The notes under the pieces: model-generated
What the model was told of the DNA's origin: nothing
Databases searched by the model: none
The model's input: the letters and a program-made list of their open reading frames with translations, nothing else
In this document: piece by piece, positions 14,909 through 24,147 of the stretch
Layout of the letters: the number at the start of each line of letters is the position of its first letter
Position numbering within the stretch: the stretch's first letter is position 1
Source of the DNA: Deltaproteobacteria bacterium
Lineage (GTDB): Bacteria; Myxococcota_A; JAADFL01
NCBI GenBank assembly: GCA_013152945.1
Contig: JAADFL010000074.1
Span: 1 to 26,287, forward strand
Direction: 5' to 3'
Length of the DNA: 26,287 nt
Program-made: the position numbers and the translations under genes

Positions 14909-17908
14909 TCAGGGCTTGTCATAGCAGATAGCGGAATAGCATATCTCTATGGTCGAGCCTGCAGGCGGCACGTGATTGTCATCGAAGGTCACGCTATTGG
15001 AACTCTCGTCATAAGTCCATTCGGTTCCCGATACATTGGATCCGTCGACCTTGACCACAATGGTGCCCGGATCGGCCTGGCGTGAAAGCACGAACTGCTT
15101 GGGCGGCACAAAGACCTCGAAGCCAAGACGTTTTAATTCGTTCGCCCATTTGTCCGTGCAAATAGATATACTTAGCCCGGTCCCTATTCTATTGACCAGC
15201 TCTACATAGCGTCTCCCCGGATCCGCCGAGCCGCCATCTCCCTGACACCCATTTGCAGTGTCGCCGCCACAAATCGCGGAAACCTGAATCAATTCGGTAT
15301 TCCTGTATCCCTTGAGGTGTCTCAGGAAATCCTCATAGTAATCCACTCCGCCCGGGGATTGATCTTCTTCGTCGGATACGTAGATTATGGACAGTTTGGC
15401 CGGTTCACGCAGGAACCCGGCGTTTTCCCCGGACAAATTGGGCTCGGTCAACGCGATCTTGGATGCCTCCATTCCGGCTTCCTTGTTGTCGGAACAACAT
15501 GTCCCGAGGTTGACATTCTTTTTGAACACATCCACTCCGTTGGGCGTGTTCTCGTCAATGTACTTATAACCGCCTTTGTCCACCAGAACGCCGTCATAGA
15601 TGCCCTTGCTCTCGCTGGCATGCTGTATATCAACGGAAATGACACCTATGTGGTAATCCACGTCCAGGGTAACGGCATAGTTTATGAAATCGCTGAAATT
15701 ATCGCCCAGGGCTTTTTGCTCTTCCTGCATGGAGCCTGAATTATCGACCACGAACAACACATCGACTGTGGGCCTCGTCGGTTGAACAAATTGATCACAT
15801 TGGTAGCTGCTCGTCGTACCTTCCCCCCTAAGCGGGATTGTGAACTGGGGATTATCAGCGGCATCGCTTTCGATAATCAGGGCCGCCCTTTCAGTACCAA
15901 CCTTGTCCGGATGAAAGGTCAGGTCGATAAGTCCTACGTCGCCGCCCCGGATAGTCCAGGGTTTGGGCCCGGTGAACGATCCGCTCATCTGCACGATCTC
16001 GAAAGGAGACGTAGCAGGATCAAGGTAGATGTCATTTATTTTCAGGTCTGCGTTTCCGATATTGTATACCTTGACAGTCTCTCTCCTGGAATAACAGCCT
16101 ACTGTTACAAGGCCGAAATCTATCTTGGATGGTAAAACATCGATGTCGCTCTTGGCGCATTTTCCGGTAACCCACACGGTTGTCTCGGTTGCACCAGGAA
16201 TATCGTTAAGGACATGTATAGCGCAACCATGCAACAAGGTGGAAATCTCGGTAGGTGCGTACTCCACGGTCACATCCGCATAACTGTTGGGTTCCAATTC
16301 ATCGGGAACATTGGGGGCATCCGTAATGGTAAAGTATTTTTGTGACAGCCAATACACCCCACCGGCATCCTTTTTTATGGAAGTAAGCTTGAATTTTTGC
16401 GTTCCGCAGTTGGATATCCTGAAGCTCAAGGTCGGCTTATTCCCCAGCTTTACGGTCCCGAAATTCAACTTCTCAGGATTGATGCACATTTGGGGGCCGC
16501 AAGGAGGACCGTTTGCATCTCCCCGAAGAGATACGAGCACAGTGCTTTCATCCCGGTCATTGGACTTGATTTCCAGTGTTCCGAAAACCGACTGGTCCTG
16601 CTGGGAGTTTTGTTCTGTGGGTGCAAAAGTGATTTCGACCTTTGTAGAAGAATTAGGCCCAACCGTGGGATCAGGCGCTTTTGTTATGGAATAGGCGCCG
16701 TTTCCGTCAGAAGTCAATGTAACGGAATTCAACACCAGGTCGCCGAGGCCGGTATTGCTTATATCCACTGTTTCAACCTGGGTGCTCCCGTCGGTCCTGC
16801 ACACCTTGCCGAAATCAAGTTCCAACGGACTTACTGTTATCTCCGCCTGGCTCACGCTGCCGTTAAGCTGCACCTTATGATCGGTTTCCTTGCAACTATC
16901 GCTCGTAAGCACAAGCTCGCCCGTGTCCGAGGAAATATCGCTGGGTGAATATGTCACTTCGACCTGCACGGAATCCCCGGGAGCCATGTCCAGCGGAAGG
17001 TTGGCGCCGACCACTGCCGGAGGAACCTTGCCGAAGTCGGCACTCGAATTCTGCGAGAGTTCAACATTGGTTAGACTAAGGTGCCTCGTATCCCCGCATG
17101 CATTTATGCACTTTACGGTCTTCTTGGCACTGGACCCCTGGCTTACCCCGGCGAAATTCAAGGATTCCGGGGTGCATTCGAGCCTTGGCGGACTTTTATC
17201 ATAGCTCTTTAACAGAACCTTGAGTTCCGGGTCGTCCTGGTCGTTGGAAGCAACAACCAGGTTGGCCTGGTCATCATAACAATCATTTGGGTTGGCCGGA
17301 GGCTTGGGAGCATATGTGATTTTTACCGGAACGAACTTCTGGGGTTGCAACACCAGGGGTGAGCCCTGCGAGGGGGGCTGTGCCCCGAGTACCTCGAAGG
17401 AAAATTCATCTTGATCTGCATCGAAAGGATCGATTGTCAAAGAACTGATCTTCAAATCTTCGGTTCCCAGGTTGTAGATCTGAACAGTCTCGTCCCTGAC
17501 CTGGCCCGGGAAAACCGAGCCGAATTCCACGCTGTCGGGCTGTGCAGTTATCTGTGGACCCTCCTTGGCGGTATCTGTATCCGTGTCCGTGTCTGTATCC
17601 GTGTCTGTATCCGTGTCAATATCAGTGTCAATATCAGTGTCGGTGTCGGTGTCGGAATCCGTGTCGACATCCATATCTGTATCGATATCTGCATCTCCGG
17701 ACGGGGAGCAAAAACCGTGATTGCACTTTGTGTCGCCAGGACAGTCCTGATCTTTTGTACATGGCTGAGCCGTGCACTTGCCGTCTTGACAAATCTGCCA
17801 AAACTCACAGTCGTCGGCAGTAACGCACTGTTTCTCGTTACTTGTTCCACATGCACCCGTCAGCCATGAGACAAGTATCAATATACCCAAAAAAACCGTC
17901 CTTTTCAT
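14909..17908 (-). CDS. HYDIN-repeat and VWA lipoprotein
   Basis: This 999-residue protein starts with a lipoprotein signal (LTGAC, Cys20), then a Cys-rich segment (about 26-70). An Asp-Thr/Asp-Ile repeat spans about 74-113. Five beta-sandwich repeats of the ASPM-SPD-2-HYDIN type (choice-of-anchor D) start near residues 117, 239, 352, 469 and 583. A von Willebrand A domain starts near 710 with the metal-site motif DNSGSMQEEQ. The C-terminal stretch (from about 930) is a further beta domain. This layout is common in Myxococcota surface lipoproteins, which suggests cell-surface display and metal-dependent adhesion. The ATG follows GGGAGG, and a good promoter lies at 17939-17967. Ligand unknown. 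Confidence 0.85.
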   Translation of the reverse strand: MKRTVFLGILILVSWLTGACGTSNEKQCVTADDCEFWQICQDGKCTAQPCTKDQDCPGDTKCNHGFCSPSGDADIDTDMDVDTDSDTDTDTDIDTDIDTDTDTDTDTDTDTDTAKEGPQITAQPDSVEFGSVFPGQVRDETVQIYNLGTEDLKISSLTIDPFDADQDEFSFEVLGAQPPSQGSPLVLQPQKFVPVKITYAPKPPANPNDCYDDQANLVVASNDQDDPELKVLLKSYDKSPPRLECTPESLNFAGVSQGSSAKKTVKCINACGDTRHLSLTNVELSQNSSADFGKVPPAVVGANLPLDMAPGDSVQVEVTYSPSDISSDTGELVLTSDSCKETDHKVQLNGSVSQAEITVSPLELDFGKVCRTDGSTQVETVDISNTGLGDLVLNSVTLTSDGNGAYSITKAPDPTVGPNSSTKVEITFAPTEQNSQQDQSVFGTLEIKSNDRDESTVLVSLRGDANGPPCGPQMCINPEKLNFGTVKLGNKPTLSFRISNCGTQKFKLTSIKKDAGGVYWLSQKYFTITDAPNVPDELEPNSYADVTVEYAPTEISTLLHGCAIHVLNDIPGATETTVWVTGKCAKSDIDVLPSKIDFGLVTVGCYSRRETVKVYNIGNADLKINDIYLDPATSPFEIVQMSGSFTGPKPWTIRGGDVGLIDLTFHPDKVGTERAALIIESDAADNPQFTIPLRGEGTTSSYQCDQFVQPTRPTVDVLFVVDNSGSMQEEQKALGDNFSDFINYAVTLDVDYHIGVISVDIQHASESKGIYDGVLVDKGGYKYIDENTPNGVDVFKKNVNLGTCCSDNKEAGMEASKIALTEPNLSGENAGFLREPAKLSIIYVSDEEDQSPGGVDYYEDFLRHLKGYRNTELIQVSAICGGDTANGCQGDGGSADPGRRYVELVNRIGTGLSISICTDKWANELKRLGFEVFVPPKQFVLSRQADPGTIVVKVDGSNVSGTEWTYDESSNSVTFDDNHVPPAGSTIEICYSAICYDKP
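17571..17695 (-). repeat. In-frame 6-base repeat encoding Asp-Thr run
   Basis: A hexanucleotide-period repeat inside the HYDIN/VWA lipoprotein gene reads as alternating Asp with Thr, Ile, Met, Val or Ser on the minus strand. Copies vary at synonymous and first-position bases. Being a multiple of three, slippage would change linker length without frameshift. The acidic linker could bind calcium. Confidence 0.8.
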
Positions 17909-17938
17909 GATGAACCTCCCTGAACCATTATCGGATGA

Positions 17939-17967
17939 ATATTAATCAATACTATATGACAGGTCAA
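17939..17967 (-). promoter_or_regulatory. Sigma-70 promoter for HYDIN/VWA gene
   Basis: On the minus strand TTGACC (17962-17967) is followed after exactly 17 bases by TAATAT (17939-17944). Transcription would start near 17932, giving a leader of about 24 bases that contains the GGGAGG site of the gene at 17908. Confidence 0.6.
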
Positions 17968-18188
17968 CCTCATTTGCAAAAATTAATCGCATTTTCGGCA
18001 CTGAACGTGAAAAGCCGAAAATTAAGAATTTTCTTGTATAAATACAGACATCTATATGGTGTGATAATTAATTACATTAGTACACTAATCTTACAAATCC
18101 CTTCAAAGACCTACTTGTATATTTAGCTGTATTGGGAGGCCGGTAACCAATCCAAAAAAATATCAGGGTGAAACAGACCTATTTTCCC

Positions 18189-18217
18189 TTGACAAATATA
18201 ATGAACATGAAATACAC
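18189..18217 (+). promoter_or_regulatory. Candidate promoter for Glt-like cluster
   Basis: A perfect TTGACA (18189-18194) is followed after 17 bases by ATACAC, or after 16 by AATACA, both poor -10 elements. A TATAAT at 18197-18202 lies too close to pair with it. The site is in the right place for the plus-strand cluster but weak. Confidence 0.3.
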
Positions 18218-18264
18218 ACCCATTAGATTGAAATTAGGTTTTAACCTTGGTGGATGGGTGTGCT

Positions 18265-19176
18265 ATGGCTAAGAAGTTCTCTTTGTTTTGGGTGTTGGTT
18301 TTTTTAACTTACTTGGCTTTGCCGCATTCCGGGGCAATGGCCCTTGGATTTGACGAGGACCAAGCCGGTCCTGATCAAAGCTCAAATAATGAAGGTTCCT
18401 GGAATGAATCCAGCGACCAGGGAGATGACAAATCCGAACAGGAGGGAGAAGAAACAAAAGAGCCGCCTCCACCGCCAAAGAAAGAACAAAAAACTGTGAA
18501 CAAAGCCAAAAAGCAACAAAAGGCCGAGGAACCGCAGGAAGATGAACTTCTCTCCCTGGAGGCGCAGAAAGAAATAGAGTCCAGGATAAAAGTCATAGAG
18601 AAGAAGTTTTTTACAAAAGCCATGCGCCTTGAGATATCCCCGTATTTCGGTGTTCTTCCACAGGATTCCCTTATGGTGGGGATCAGTCCCGGAGCCAGGA
18701 TCGACTTTTTCATAACTGAGTCCTTCGGTCTGGAAGTCATGGGAGGCGGCGTGTTCAATTTCAAAAAAGACATGCTCAAGTATGCAGATAAAAAGAATTG
18801 GTATTTCGACGAGAGCAGACCCAAGTGGATGGCGGGAGCCAATATCCTTTGGTCGCCTTTCTATGGCAAATTCAGTTTTCTTACCGAGTGGCTCGTCAAC
18901 TTCGATTTCTTTTTATCCGTTGGTTTCGTTGCAGTGGGAAGCGAATCAGTCAATCGTTATTCTTCCCGTGACACTGAAAACGGCACTCACCCGGGTGGAA
19001 GCATCGGTCTTGGGTGGAAACTATTCGTAACCAAGTGGTTTGCTCCGAGAATAGACGTGAGTTACTTGTTCTACATGGAGAAATTCGCCGATCCCAAGGG
19101 GCAGAAGCACGAAGACCCGACACAGTTCAGGGACAATGTGCTTGTCTCCCTGGGTTTCAGCTTTTATCCATACTGA
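18265..19176 (+). CDS. Outer-membrane beta-barrel (GltA/GltB/NfsA-like)
   Basis: From the ATG at 18265 this encodes 303 residues with a signal peptide (hydrophobic core, then AMA near residues 24-26). Residues about 30-90 are an acidic, Pro- and Lys-rich periplasmic linker. The C-terminal 200 residues are beta-strands typical of the small myxobacterial outer-membrane barrel family (TIGR04565-like): IEKKFFTKAMRLEISPYFG at the start, and the protein ends in VSLGFSFYPY with a terminal aromatic, as in barrels. Two codons upstream (18247) is a weaker TTG start. It is first in a run matching GltA/B-GltC-GltD-GltE-GltF-GltG. In M. xanthus such barrels are outer-membrane parts of the gliding (Glt) and sporulation (Nfs) machines. 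Confidence 0.65.
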   Translation: MAKKFSLFWVLVFLTYLALPHSGAMALGFDEDQAGPDQSSNNEGSWNESSDQGDDKSEQEGEETKEPPPPPKKEQKTVNKAKKQQKAEEPQEDELLSLEAQKEIESRIKVIEKKFFTKAMRLEISPYFGVLPQDSLMVGISPGARIDFFITESFGLEVMGGGVFNFKKDMLKYADKKNWYFDESRPKWMAGANILWSPFYGKFSFLTEWLVNFDFFLSVGFVAVGSESVNRYSSRDTENGTHPGGSIGLGWKLFVTKWFAPRIDVSYLFYMEKFADPKGQKHEDPTQFRDNVLVSLGFSFYPY

Positions 19177-19234
19177 ACATAATCCAGGCTCGCTCTGCCT
19201 GAAGGGTCCTCGTCCGGCAGGAGCGGGTCCGGTC

Positions 19235-19242
19235 GAGGAGGA
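19235..19242 (+). promoter_or_regulatory. Shine-Dalgarno site fixing lipoprotein start
   Basis: GAGGAGGA lies 7 bases before the ATG at 19250-19252. It selects this start, which gives a clean lipoprotein signal, over an in-frame GTG at 19136 that would overlap the upstream gene. Confidence 0.75.
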
Positions 19243-19249
19243 TTTCCTG

Positions 19250-20809
19250 ATGCATGTAAGATGTACAATCCTGGTGGTGGTGGGCATTTCCATACTTGCC
19301 GCGAGTTGCGCCCACAAGGGATTCGTGATTCCCGACGACCCTATAGACAGGGGTGTTATCGGGGCTGTGCCGCATTCAGTAGACTTGGCGATTACCAAGT
19401 TCAACAACAAGGATTATACCGGAGCGAGTCTTGCATGGCAGAATGTTTTATCCGGTCCGGATGCGGCCCGGTTCGGGTCCATGGCTGAATACTATCTTGC
19501 AGAAAGCCTCTTCAGGATGGAACTCATTCAGGCCTCACAGTATTTTTTCCAAAGTGTTCTGCTCAAAGGGCCGTCTGGGGCTTACTTTGCAAAAAGCCTG
19601 GACAGGCTGTTTAAAATAGCAAAGTTTTCCAAGGATGAATCCTCGATACCCAAGGCCCTGCAATCAACTGCATTTGCCGACCTTCCGCCGAATTTCAAGG
19701 ATGAGGTGCTCTACCTGATGGGTAAATACTATTTTCGCCAAGGCCAATTGGACAGGGCAAAGGAAAATTTTTCTTCCGTGGTCTCTGAAAGCGATTTTTT
19801 CCCGGACGCGAATTACTATCTTGGCATAATCGCGGTAAAGGAAAAACAATACAAAGAGGCGGTTCTGACTTTCAAGAAGGTTGCAGCACTCGATCCCGGC
19901 CTGTACTCGGATCCTGACTCGGTAAAGAAAGTACAGAACCTGGCGAACCTCGCAACCGGTCAAATCTATTATGGACTTCGGTATTTCCCCCTTGCAATAC
20001 ATTATTACAGCAAGGTGAACAGGCGCCACCATGACTGGCCGGAAGCTCTTTTCGAGATGGCATGGGCCACTTTCATGAAAGGGAGATTCAATGATTCCCT
20101 GGGGATAATTCATGCCCTTCATTCACCGTACTTCAAAGACAGGTTTCAACCTGAAACCGAACTGCTCGCGGCCATAAACTATTTGAACCTTTGTAAGCAC
20201 GACCCGGCCAAGAAGATAATAGACCACTTCAAGGAGACCTATGTCCCCATGGAAGAAAGGTTGAACAGGTTCATCACGGATCAGAAGAACAGGCCGCCCG
20301 AACTGTTGTATACCATCCTGGTCGAAATTCTGCGGGGAAAGGATCCTGACAGGTTGCCTGCACCCATAGTCACATTCGTATTCGAAAATGCAACGATCAG
20401 GACTTTGCACCACATGATAGGCGAGGTTGAAAGAGAGATACGAATCATTAAAAGGTTGCCTGAAAACTGGAAGAGGAGTTCCATGGGACAGGCTGTTTTC
20501 CAGAAGCTGATGGCTGACAGGGTGGAATTCATGAAATCAGCCGGAATATTGGCTCAAAAGGAGATTGCCGAGGCAGCCAAGCAGTTGACCGACTTGAGGG
20601 CGAATGCAATAACCATTGAATTCGAGACAGCGAATGCGGAGAAAGAATGGCTCGAGGCCAGGCGGCGCGGCGTAATTGGTGCGGGGGGACGCAAAGTTTC
20701 ATTCTCCGCTGCCGTGCCGGACAATTACGAGTTTTGGATCTTCTCCGGAGAGTACTGGTGGGATGAGCTAGGCTACTACAAGTACAATCTGGTTGCGGAG
20801 TGCCCATGA
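19250..20809 (+). CDS. gltC: TPR lipoprotein (GltC/NfsC-like)
   Basis: This 519-residue protein has a lipoprotein signal with lipobox AASC (Cys20). The middle (about 50-330) is a row of tetratricopeptide-type helices; pairs such as YYLAESLFRME, YLMGKYYFRQGQLDRAKENF and YYLGIIAVKEKQYKEAVLTF are visible. The C-terminal 180 residues are helical and charged, ending in a Trp/Tyr-rich patch (EYWWDELGYYKYN). In M. xanthus, GltC is the periplasmic TPR protein that binds the outer-membrane barrels GltA and GltB. The position between a barrel gene and a GltD-like gene supports this call. The last 4 bases (ATGA) overlap the next start, giving tight coupling. The assignment rests on order and architecture, not on alignment. 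Confidence 0.62.
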   Translation: MHVRCTILVVVGISILAASCAHKGFVIPDDPIDRGVIGAVPHSVDLAITKFNNKDYTGASLAWQNVLSGPDAARFGSMAEYYLAESLFRMELIQASQYFFQSVLLKGPSGAYFAKSLDRLFKIAKFSKDESSIPKALQSTAFADLPPNFKDEVLYLMGKYYFRQGQLDRAKENFSSVVSESDFFPDANYYLGIIAVKEKQYKEAVLTFKKVAALDPGLYSDPDSVKKVQNLANLATGQIYYGLRYFPLAIHYYSKVNRRHHDWPEALFEMAWATFMKGRFNDSLGIIHALHSPYFKDRFQPETELLAAINYLNLCKHDPAKKIIDHFKETYVPMEERLNRFITDQKNRPPELLYTILVEILRGKDPDRLPAPIVTFVFENATIRTLHHMIGEVEREIRIIKRLPENWKRSSMGQAVFQKLMADRVEFMKSAGILAQKEIAEAAKQLTDLRANAITIEFETANAEKEWLEARRRGVIGAGGRKVSFSAAVPDNYEFWIFSGEYWWDELGYYKYNLVAECP

Positions 20810-23800
20810 TGATAGTAAACAAATTCGGCAGGCCCTTTCACTATCTTCTTCTTGCGGTAATATCTTCAAGTTTCCTGATTGTCCCGGTTACGACTGGAGC
20901 CAAGGGAAAGTCCAAGGCAAAGCCCAGGCCAAAGCTCAAGAGCACGGAAAAGGACAAGGCCAGGCACCGGATGTTGCGTTACAGCCAGGAAGATATCGAT
21001 CTGGACATTAAGATAGAAAGAAAACGCAACGAAACGATTCGGCTCCTGGTAAAGCTCCTCAAGGATTTTCCTAAAAACCATCCGAAACGAGCTGACATGT
21101 TACGCAGATTGGCCGAACTATACTGGGAAAAAGCCAAGTTCATGTACCTGCAAAAAATGAGGATCTACAACAAAAGATATTCCGCTTGGCTTGACTCCGG
21201 TTCAAAGGGGCCGGAACCCAAGCTTGATCTGCGAAGCATACAGGTATTCAACAAAAAGGCCATCAATATCTGCGAAGCGATACTAAGACAGTACCCGGAT
21301 TATAAAAAACTGGACGAAGCCCTCTTTTTCCTTGGTTACAACTACGGAGAGATAGGCAAAAAGTCCAAGGCTCTGTCCTACTACAAACGAATTACGAAGC
21401 AGTTTCCGAACAGTTCGCACGTTGCAGAGGCATGGTTACAAATAGGCGAATATTATTTCGATGCCAATAATGTCTATGACGCTCTTCAAGCTTACAAGAA
21501 AGCTGTTACCTTCACCAGTGCAAAAACGTTTGGTTACGCAATGTACAAACTGGCATGGTGTTATTACAACCTGGGTGAGTACAAGAAGGCCATAGATTTA
21601 TTCAAAAAGGTGGTTTCCTACAGCATAGAACAGGAAAAGGAAAAGAAAAGCAAGATCCAGTTACGCGAGGAAGCACTCAAGGATCTTGTGAGGACGTATG
21701 CGGACGATGAAAACGTCGAGGATGCCGAGGCATACTTCAAATCGGTAGGCGGCGGAAAATACCTCCGAATGATGTACAAATTGCTTGCCAAGGCATATTG
21801 GGAGCAGGGCAAGGATGAACAATGTATCGATATCTACAAGCGTCTCATAGCGCTCGATCCGTTACACCCGGAAACACCCGAATATCACTTGGCAATGATA
21901 AGAGCTTACAAGCGGATGGGTAACAAGAAAAGGGTTGTTAAGGAGATCGTGAGGTTGCTGGACATTTATGCCGTCAACGGGCAATGGGCCAAGGCCAACA
22001 AGGATCAGAAAGAGTTGCTCGAGGAAACCCGTGATACCCTGGAAGCCAACCTGCGACAAATCGTTATCAGTTATCACAAGGAATACCAGAAGAGAAAGAG
22101 CAGACGAACGAGGAAATACACCAGGGAATTGTACGAACTGTATTTAAAATATTTTCCGGATCGCCCGTACGCAAAAGATTTGCGTTACTTCTATGCCGAC
22201 TTGTTGTTCAGTGGAGGGGAATGGGACTTATCCTATGACCAATACATGAAGGTTGTGGATGAGCTCAAGAACTCCAAGAAAAAGCGTGATCGCCAGAGAC
22301 TGGAACTTGCGGCTTACAACTCCATCATTGCGATGGAGAAGCAATTGACCGCTGCCGAAAAAAGAAAGATGACCTTGCGTGAAGATGCCCGCAAGGTGCG
22401 GGCCCGCGTGGCCGGATCGGCCGACAAGAGGAAAGACCTGGAGAAAGAGGGACGAAAAGAAAAAGATATCAAGCCAAAGCCGATTCCGAAGAAATTCAAG
22501 CGGTTGATTGCTGCGTGCGAGAACTATATCAAGCTCGTCCCAGAATCCCAGTACAAGATAGAAATTCGGTACAAGGCTGCAAAAATATATTACGATTACA
22601 ATCACTTCGATAAGGCTGCGAAAACATTTTATGGAATCGTCAAGAATCATCCGACTCATAAACTTGCAGAGCTGGCCGCCAACCTCATCCTGGATTCTCT
22701 CAACATGGGCAAAAATTGGAGTGAGCTGAACAAGCGGGCCAGGGAATTCAGAAAAAACCGAAAGTTGGTCAGGAACAGGACTTTTGCAAAGCTGTTGGAC
22801 AAACTGATTATGCAATCCCAGTACATGATGGCCCTGGCCTTGGAAAAGCAGAAAAAGTATAGCCTGGCTGCTGAATCATTTATCACTTTTGTGAAAGATT
22901 GGCCGAAATCGTCATATTGCGGGAAGGCACTGTACAGCGCCGCCGCCTTCCTGGCCAATGCCGGCAAAATAGAGGCCTCGATAAAGTTGAGGGAAAGACT
23001 CAACAAGGAATACCCGAAGTTCGAATATATACCGGACAATATCTTCCATATCGCCGAATTGTACCAGCGCTTGGTATATTGGAGCAAAGCGGCTCAAACA
23101 TATGAACGATTGGCAAATGAATACCCGAAGCACGAGAAAGCGGCCGATGCCTTGTTCAATGCCGGTGTACTTTGGCAGAACCTGGGACGCAGAAAGAGGT
23201 CGATAAAGGATTTCAAGGATTATATCGATAGATTCCCAAAGCGTCCCGATGCACCTGGATTGTTGCTTTCCATAGGTGACATGTTGATGGAGGAAAACAA
23301 TCCTGATGAGGCATTCAAGACCTATGAGGAATGGCTCAAAAAATTCGGTAAAGCTGATGATAAGAAAACAAAGGAGCAGGCCCTTGCGGTTCGTTTCAAG
23401 ATAGCCAAGGCCATGTGGGAAAAGGGCGGTAAGGACAAGGAAAAGGCTGAAAAAACTTTTGTGCAGATCGTGGAGAAGGCTACGGATCCCAAGATTCCGG
23501 CCGATGAGAAAAGCACCGTCTTGTTGTCATCTGCAGCAGAGGCATCCTTCCTTATGGCCGAGAAACCTCTCCAGGAATATCTCAAGATGAAGTTGAAGCT
23601 TCCCATGAAGCGTCTGGAAGCCGGGCTGAAGAAAAAGGCCAAGGCCTTGTTGGAAATGAAAAAACGGTATGAAACAATTGTTAGTTACAGACAAGCCGAA
23701 TGGGCGATAGCTGCTCTGTACAAACTCGGAGAAGCAAACCAGAATTTCGCGAGGACCCTTTATGATGCCCCGATTCCTCCGGAACTTACTCCTGAGCAGG

Positions 23801-24135
23801 CCGATATATATACACAGGGCCTCCAAAACAAGGCAATGCCGATTGAAGAGAGGGCGGCGGAGGCTTACAAGAAAGCCGTGAACAAATCTTTTGAACTGGG
23901 CATGTATTCCAAGTGGACAAAGAAGGCACTTGAAAAATTATCTGAACTGAAACCCAATACGTATCCGTTGGCAAGGGAGATCAAGCCTTCAAAGGCTGCC
24001 GTGGCCTTAAGTTTCTTCGCGCCTTCCGGGCCGGCGGCTCTTTCAGGAAAGTCGAGACAGAGGGCTGAAAAAAAGATAATGCGACAAGTACAAAGGGCGG
24101 CACCAACACCGGCTGCACCTCAATCAGGCAAGTAA
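20806..24135 (+). CDS. gltD: Large periplasmic TPR protein (GltD/AgmU-like)
   Basis: From the ATG at 20806 this encodes 1109 residues; AgmU/GltD of M. xanthus is about 1200. A signal peptide (hydrophobic core about 12-30) is followed by a Lys-rich stretch. Many TPR-type helix pairs follow, e.g. EALFFLGYNYGEIGKKSKALSYY-like units and AWLQIGEYYFDANNVYDAL. A very basic, coiled segment (KKRDRQR to KFKRL, bases about 22280-22500) interrupts the TPR rows, and a basic Pro/Ala tail ends the protein. The start overlaps the upstream stop by 4 bases (ATGA) and has GGAG five bases upstream. It is followed by the GltE-like gene after 12 bases. In Myxococcus this protein is a scaffold of the motility complex. 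Confidence 0.72.
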   Translation: MMIVNKFGRPFHYLLLAVISSSFLIVPVTTGAKGKSKAKPRPKLKSTEKDKARHRMLRYSQEDIDLDIKIERKRNETIRLLVKLLKDFPKNHPKRADMLRRLAELYWEKAKFMYLQKMRIYNKRYSAWLDSGSKGPEPKLDLRSIQVFNKKAINICEAILRQYPDYKKLDEALFFLGYNYGEIGKKSKALSYYKRITKQFPNSSHVAEAWLQIGEYYFDANNVYDALQAYKKAVTFTSAKTFGYAMYKLAWCYYNLGEYKKAIDLFKKVVSYSIEQEKEKKSKIQLREEALKDLVRTYADDENVEDAEAYFKSVGGGKYLRMMYKLLAKAYWEQGKDEQCIDIYKRLIALDPLHPETPEYHLAMIRAYKRMGNKKRVVKEIVRLLDIYAVNGQWAKANKDQKELLEETRDTLEANLRQIVISYHKEYQKRKSRRTRKYTRELYELYLKYFPDRPYAKDLRYFYADLLFSGGEWDLSYDQYMKVVDELKNSKKKRDRQRLELAAYNSIIAMEKQLTAAEKRKMTLREDARKVRARVAGSADKRKDLEKEGRKEKDIKPKPIPKKFKRLIAACENYIKLVPESQYKIEIRYKAAKIYYDYNHFDKAAKTFYGIVKNHPTHKLAELAANLILDSLNMGKNWSELNKRAREFRKNRKLVRNRTFAKLLDKLIMQSQYMMALALEKQKKYSLAAESFITFVKDWPKSSYCGKALYSAAAFLANAGKIEASIKLRERLNKEYPKFEYIPDNIFHIAELYQRLVYWSKAAQTYERLANEYPKHEKAADALFNAGVLWQNLGRRKRSIKDFKDYIDRFPKRPDAPGLLLSIGDMLMEENNPDEAFKTYEEWLKKFGKADDKKTKEQALAVRFKIAKAMWEKGGKDKEKAEKTFVQIVEKATDPKIPADEKSTVLLSSAAEASFLMAEKPLQEYLKMKLKLPMKRLEAGLKKKAKALLEMKKRYETIVSYRQAEWAIAALYKLGEANQNFARTLYDAPIPPELTPEQADIYTQGLQNKAMPIEERAAEAYKKAVNKSFELGMYSKWTKKALEKLSELKPNTYPLAREIKPSKAAVALSFFAPSGPAALSGKSRQRAEKKIMRQVQRAAPTPAAPQSGK

Positions 24136-24147
24136 CAGGAGGATCTT

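Larger units (their letters stand above)
17909..18264. other. AT-rich divergent promoter region
   Basis: This 356-base stretch separates the minus-strand HYDIN/VWA lipoprotein from the plus-strand Glt-like cluster. It is clearly more AT-rich than its flanks. It holds a strong minus-strand promoter (17939-17967) and a weaker plus-strand candidate (18189-18217). No gene could be supported: an open frame at 17935-18126 has no ribosome-binding site and a composition like the spacer. Confidence 0.6.

Noticed and set aside
14549-15085. Open frame of 178 codons on the plus strand near 14.8 kb
   Set aside because: It runs antisense to the zinc-ribbon gene and the 3' end of the HYDIN/VWA gene, whose products have recognisable motifs.
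17571-17695. CRISPR array
   Set aside because: The repeat is a 6-base in-frame coding repeat with no spacers; it is an Asp-Thr linker.
17935-18126. 63-codon open frame in the divergent spacer
   Set aside because: No Shine-Dalgarno site, AT-rich composition like the spacer, and it covers the promoter of the neighbouring gene.
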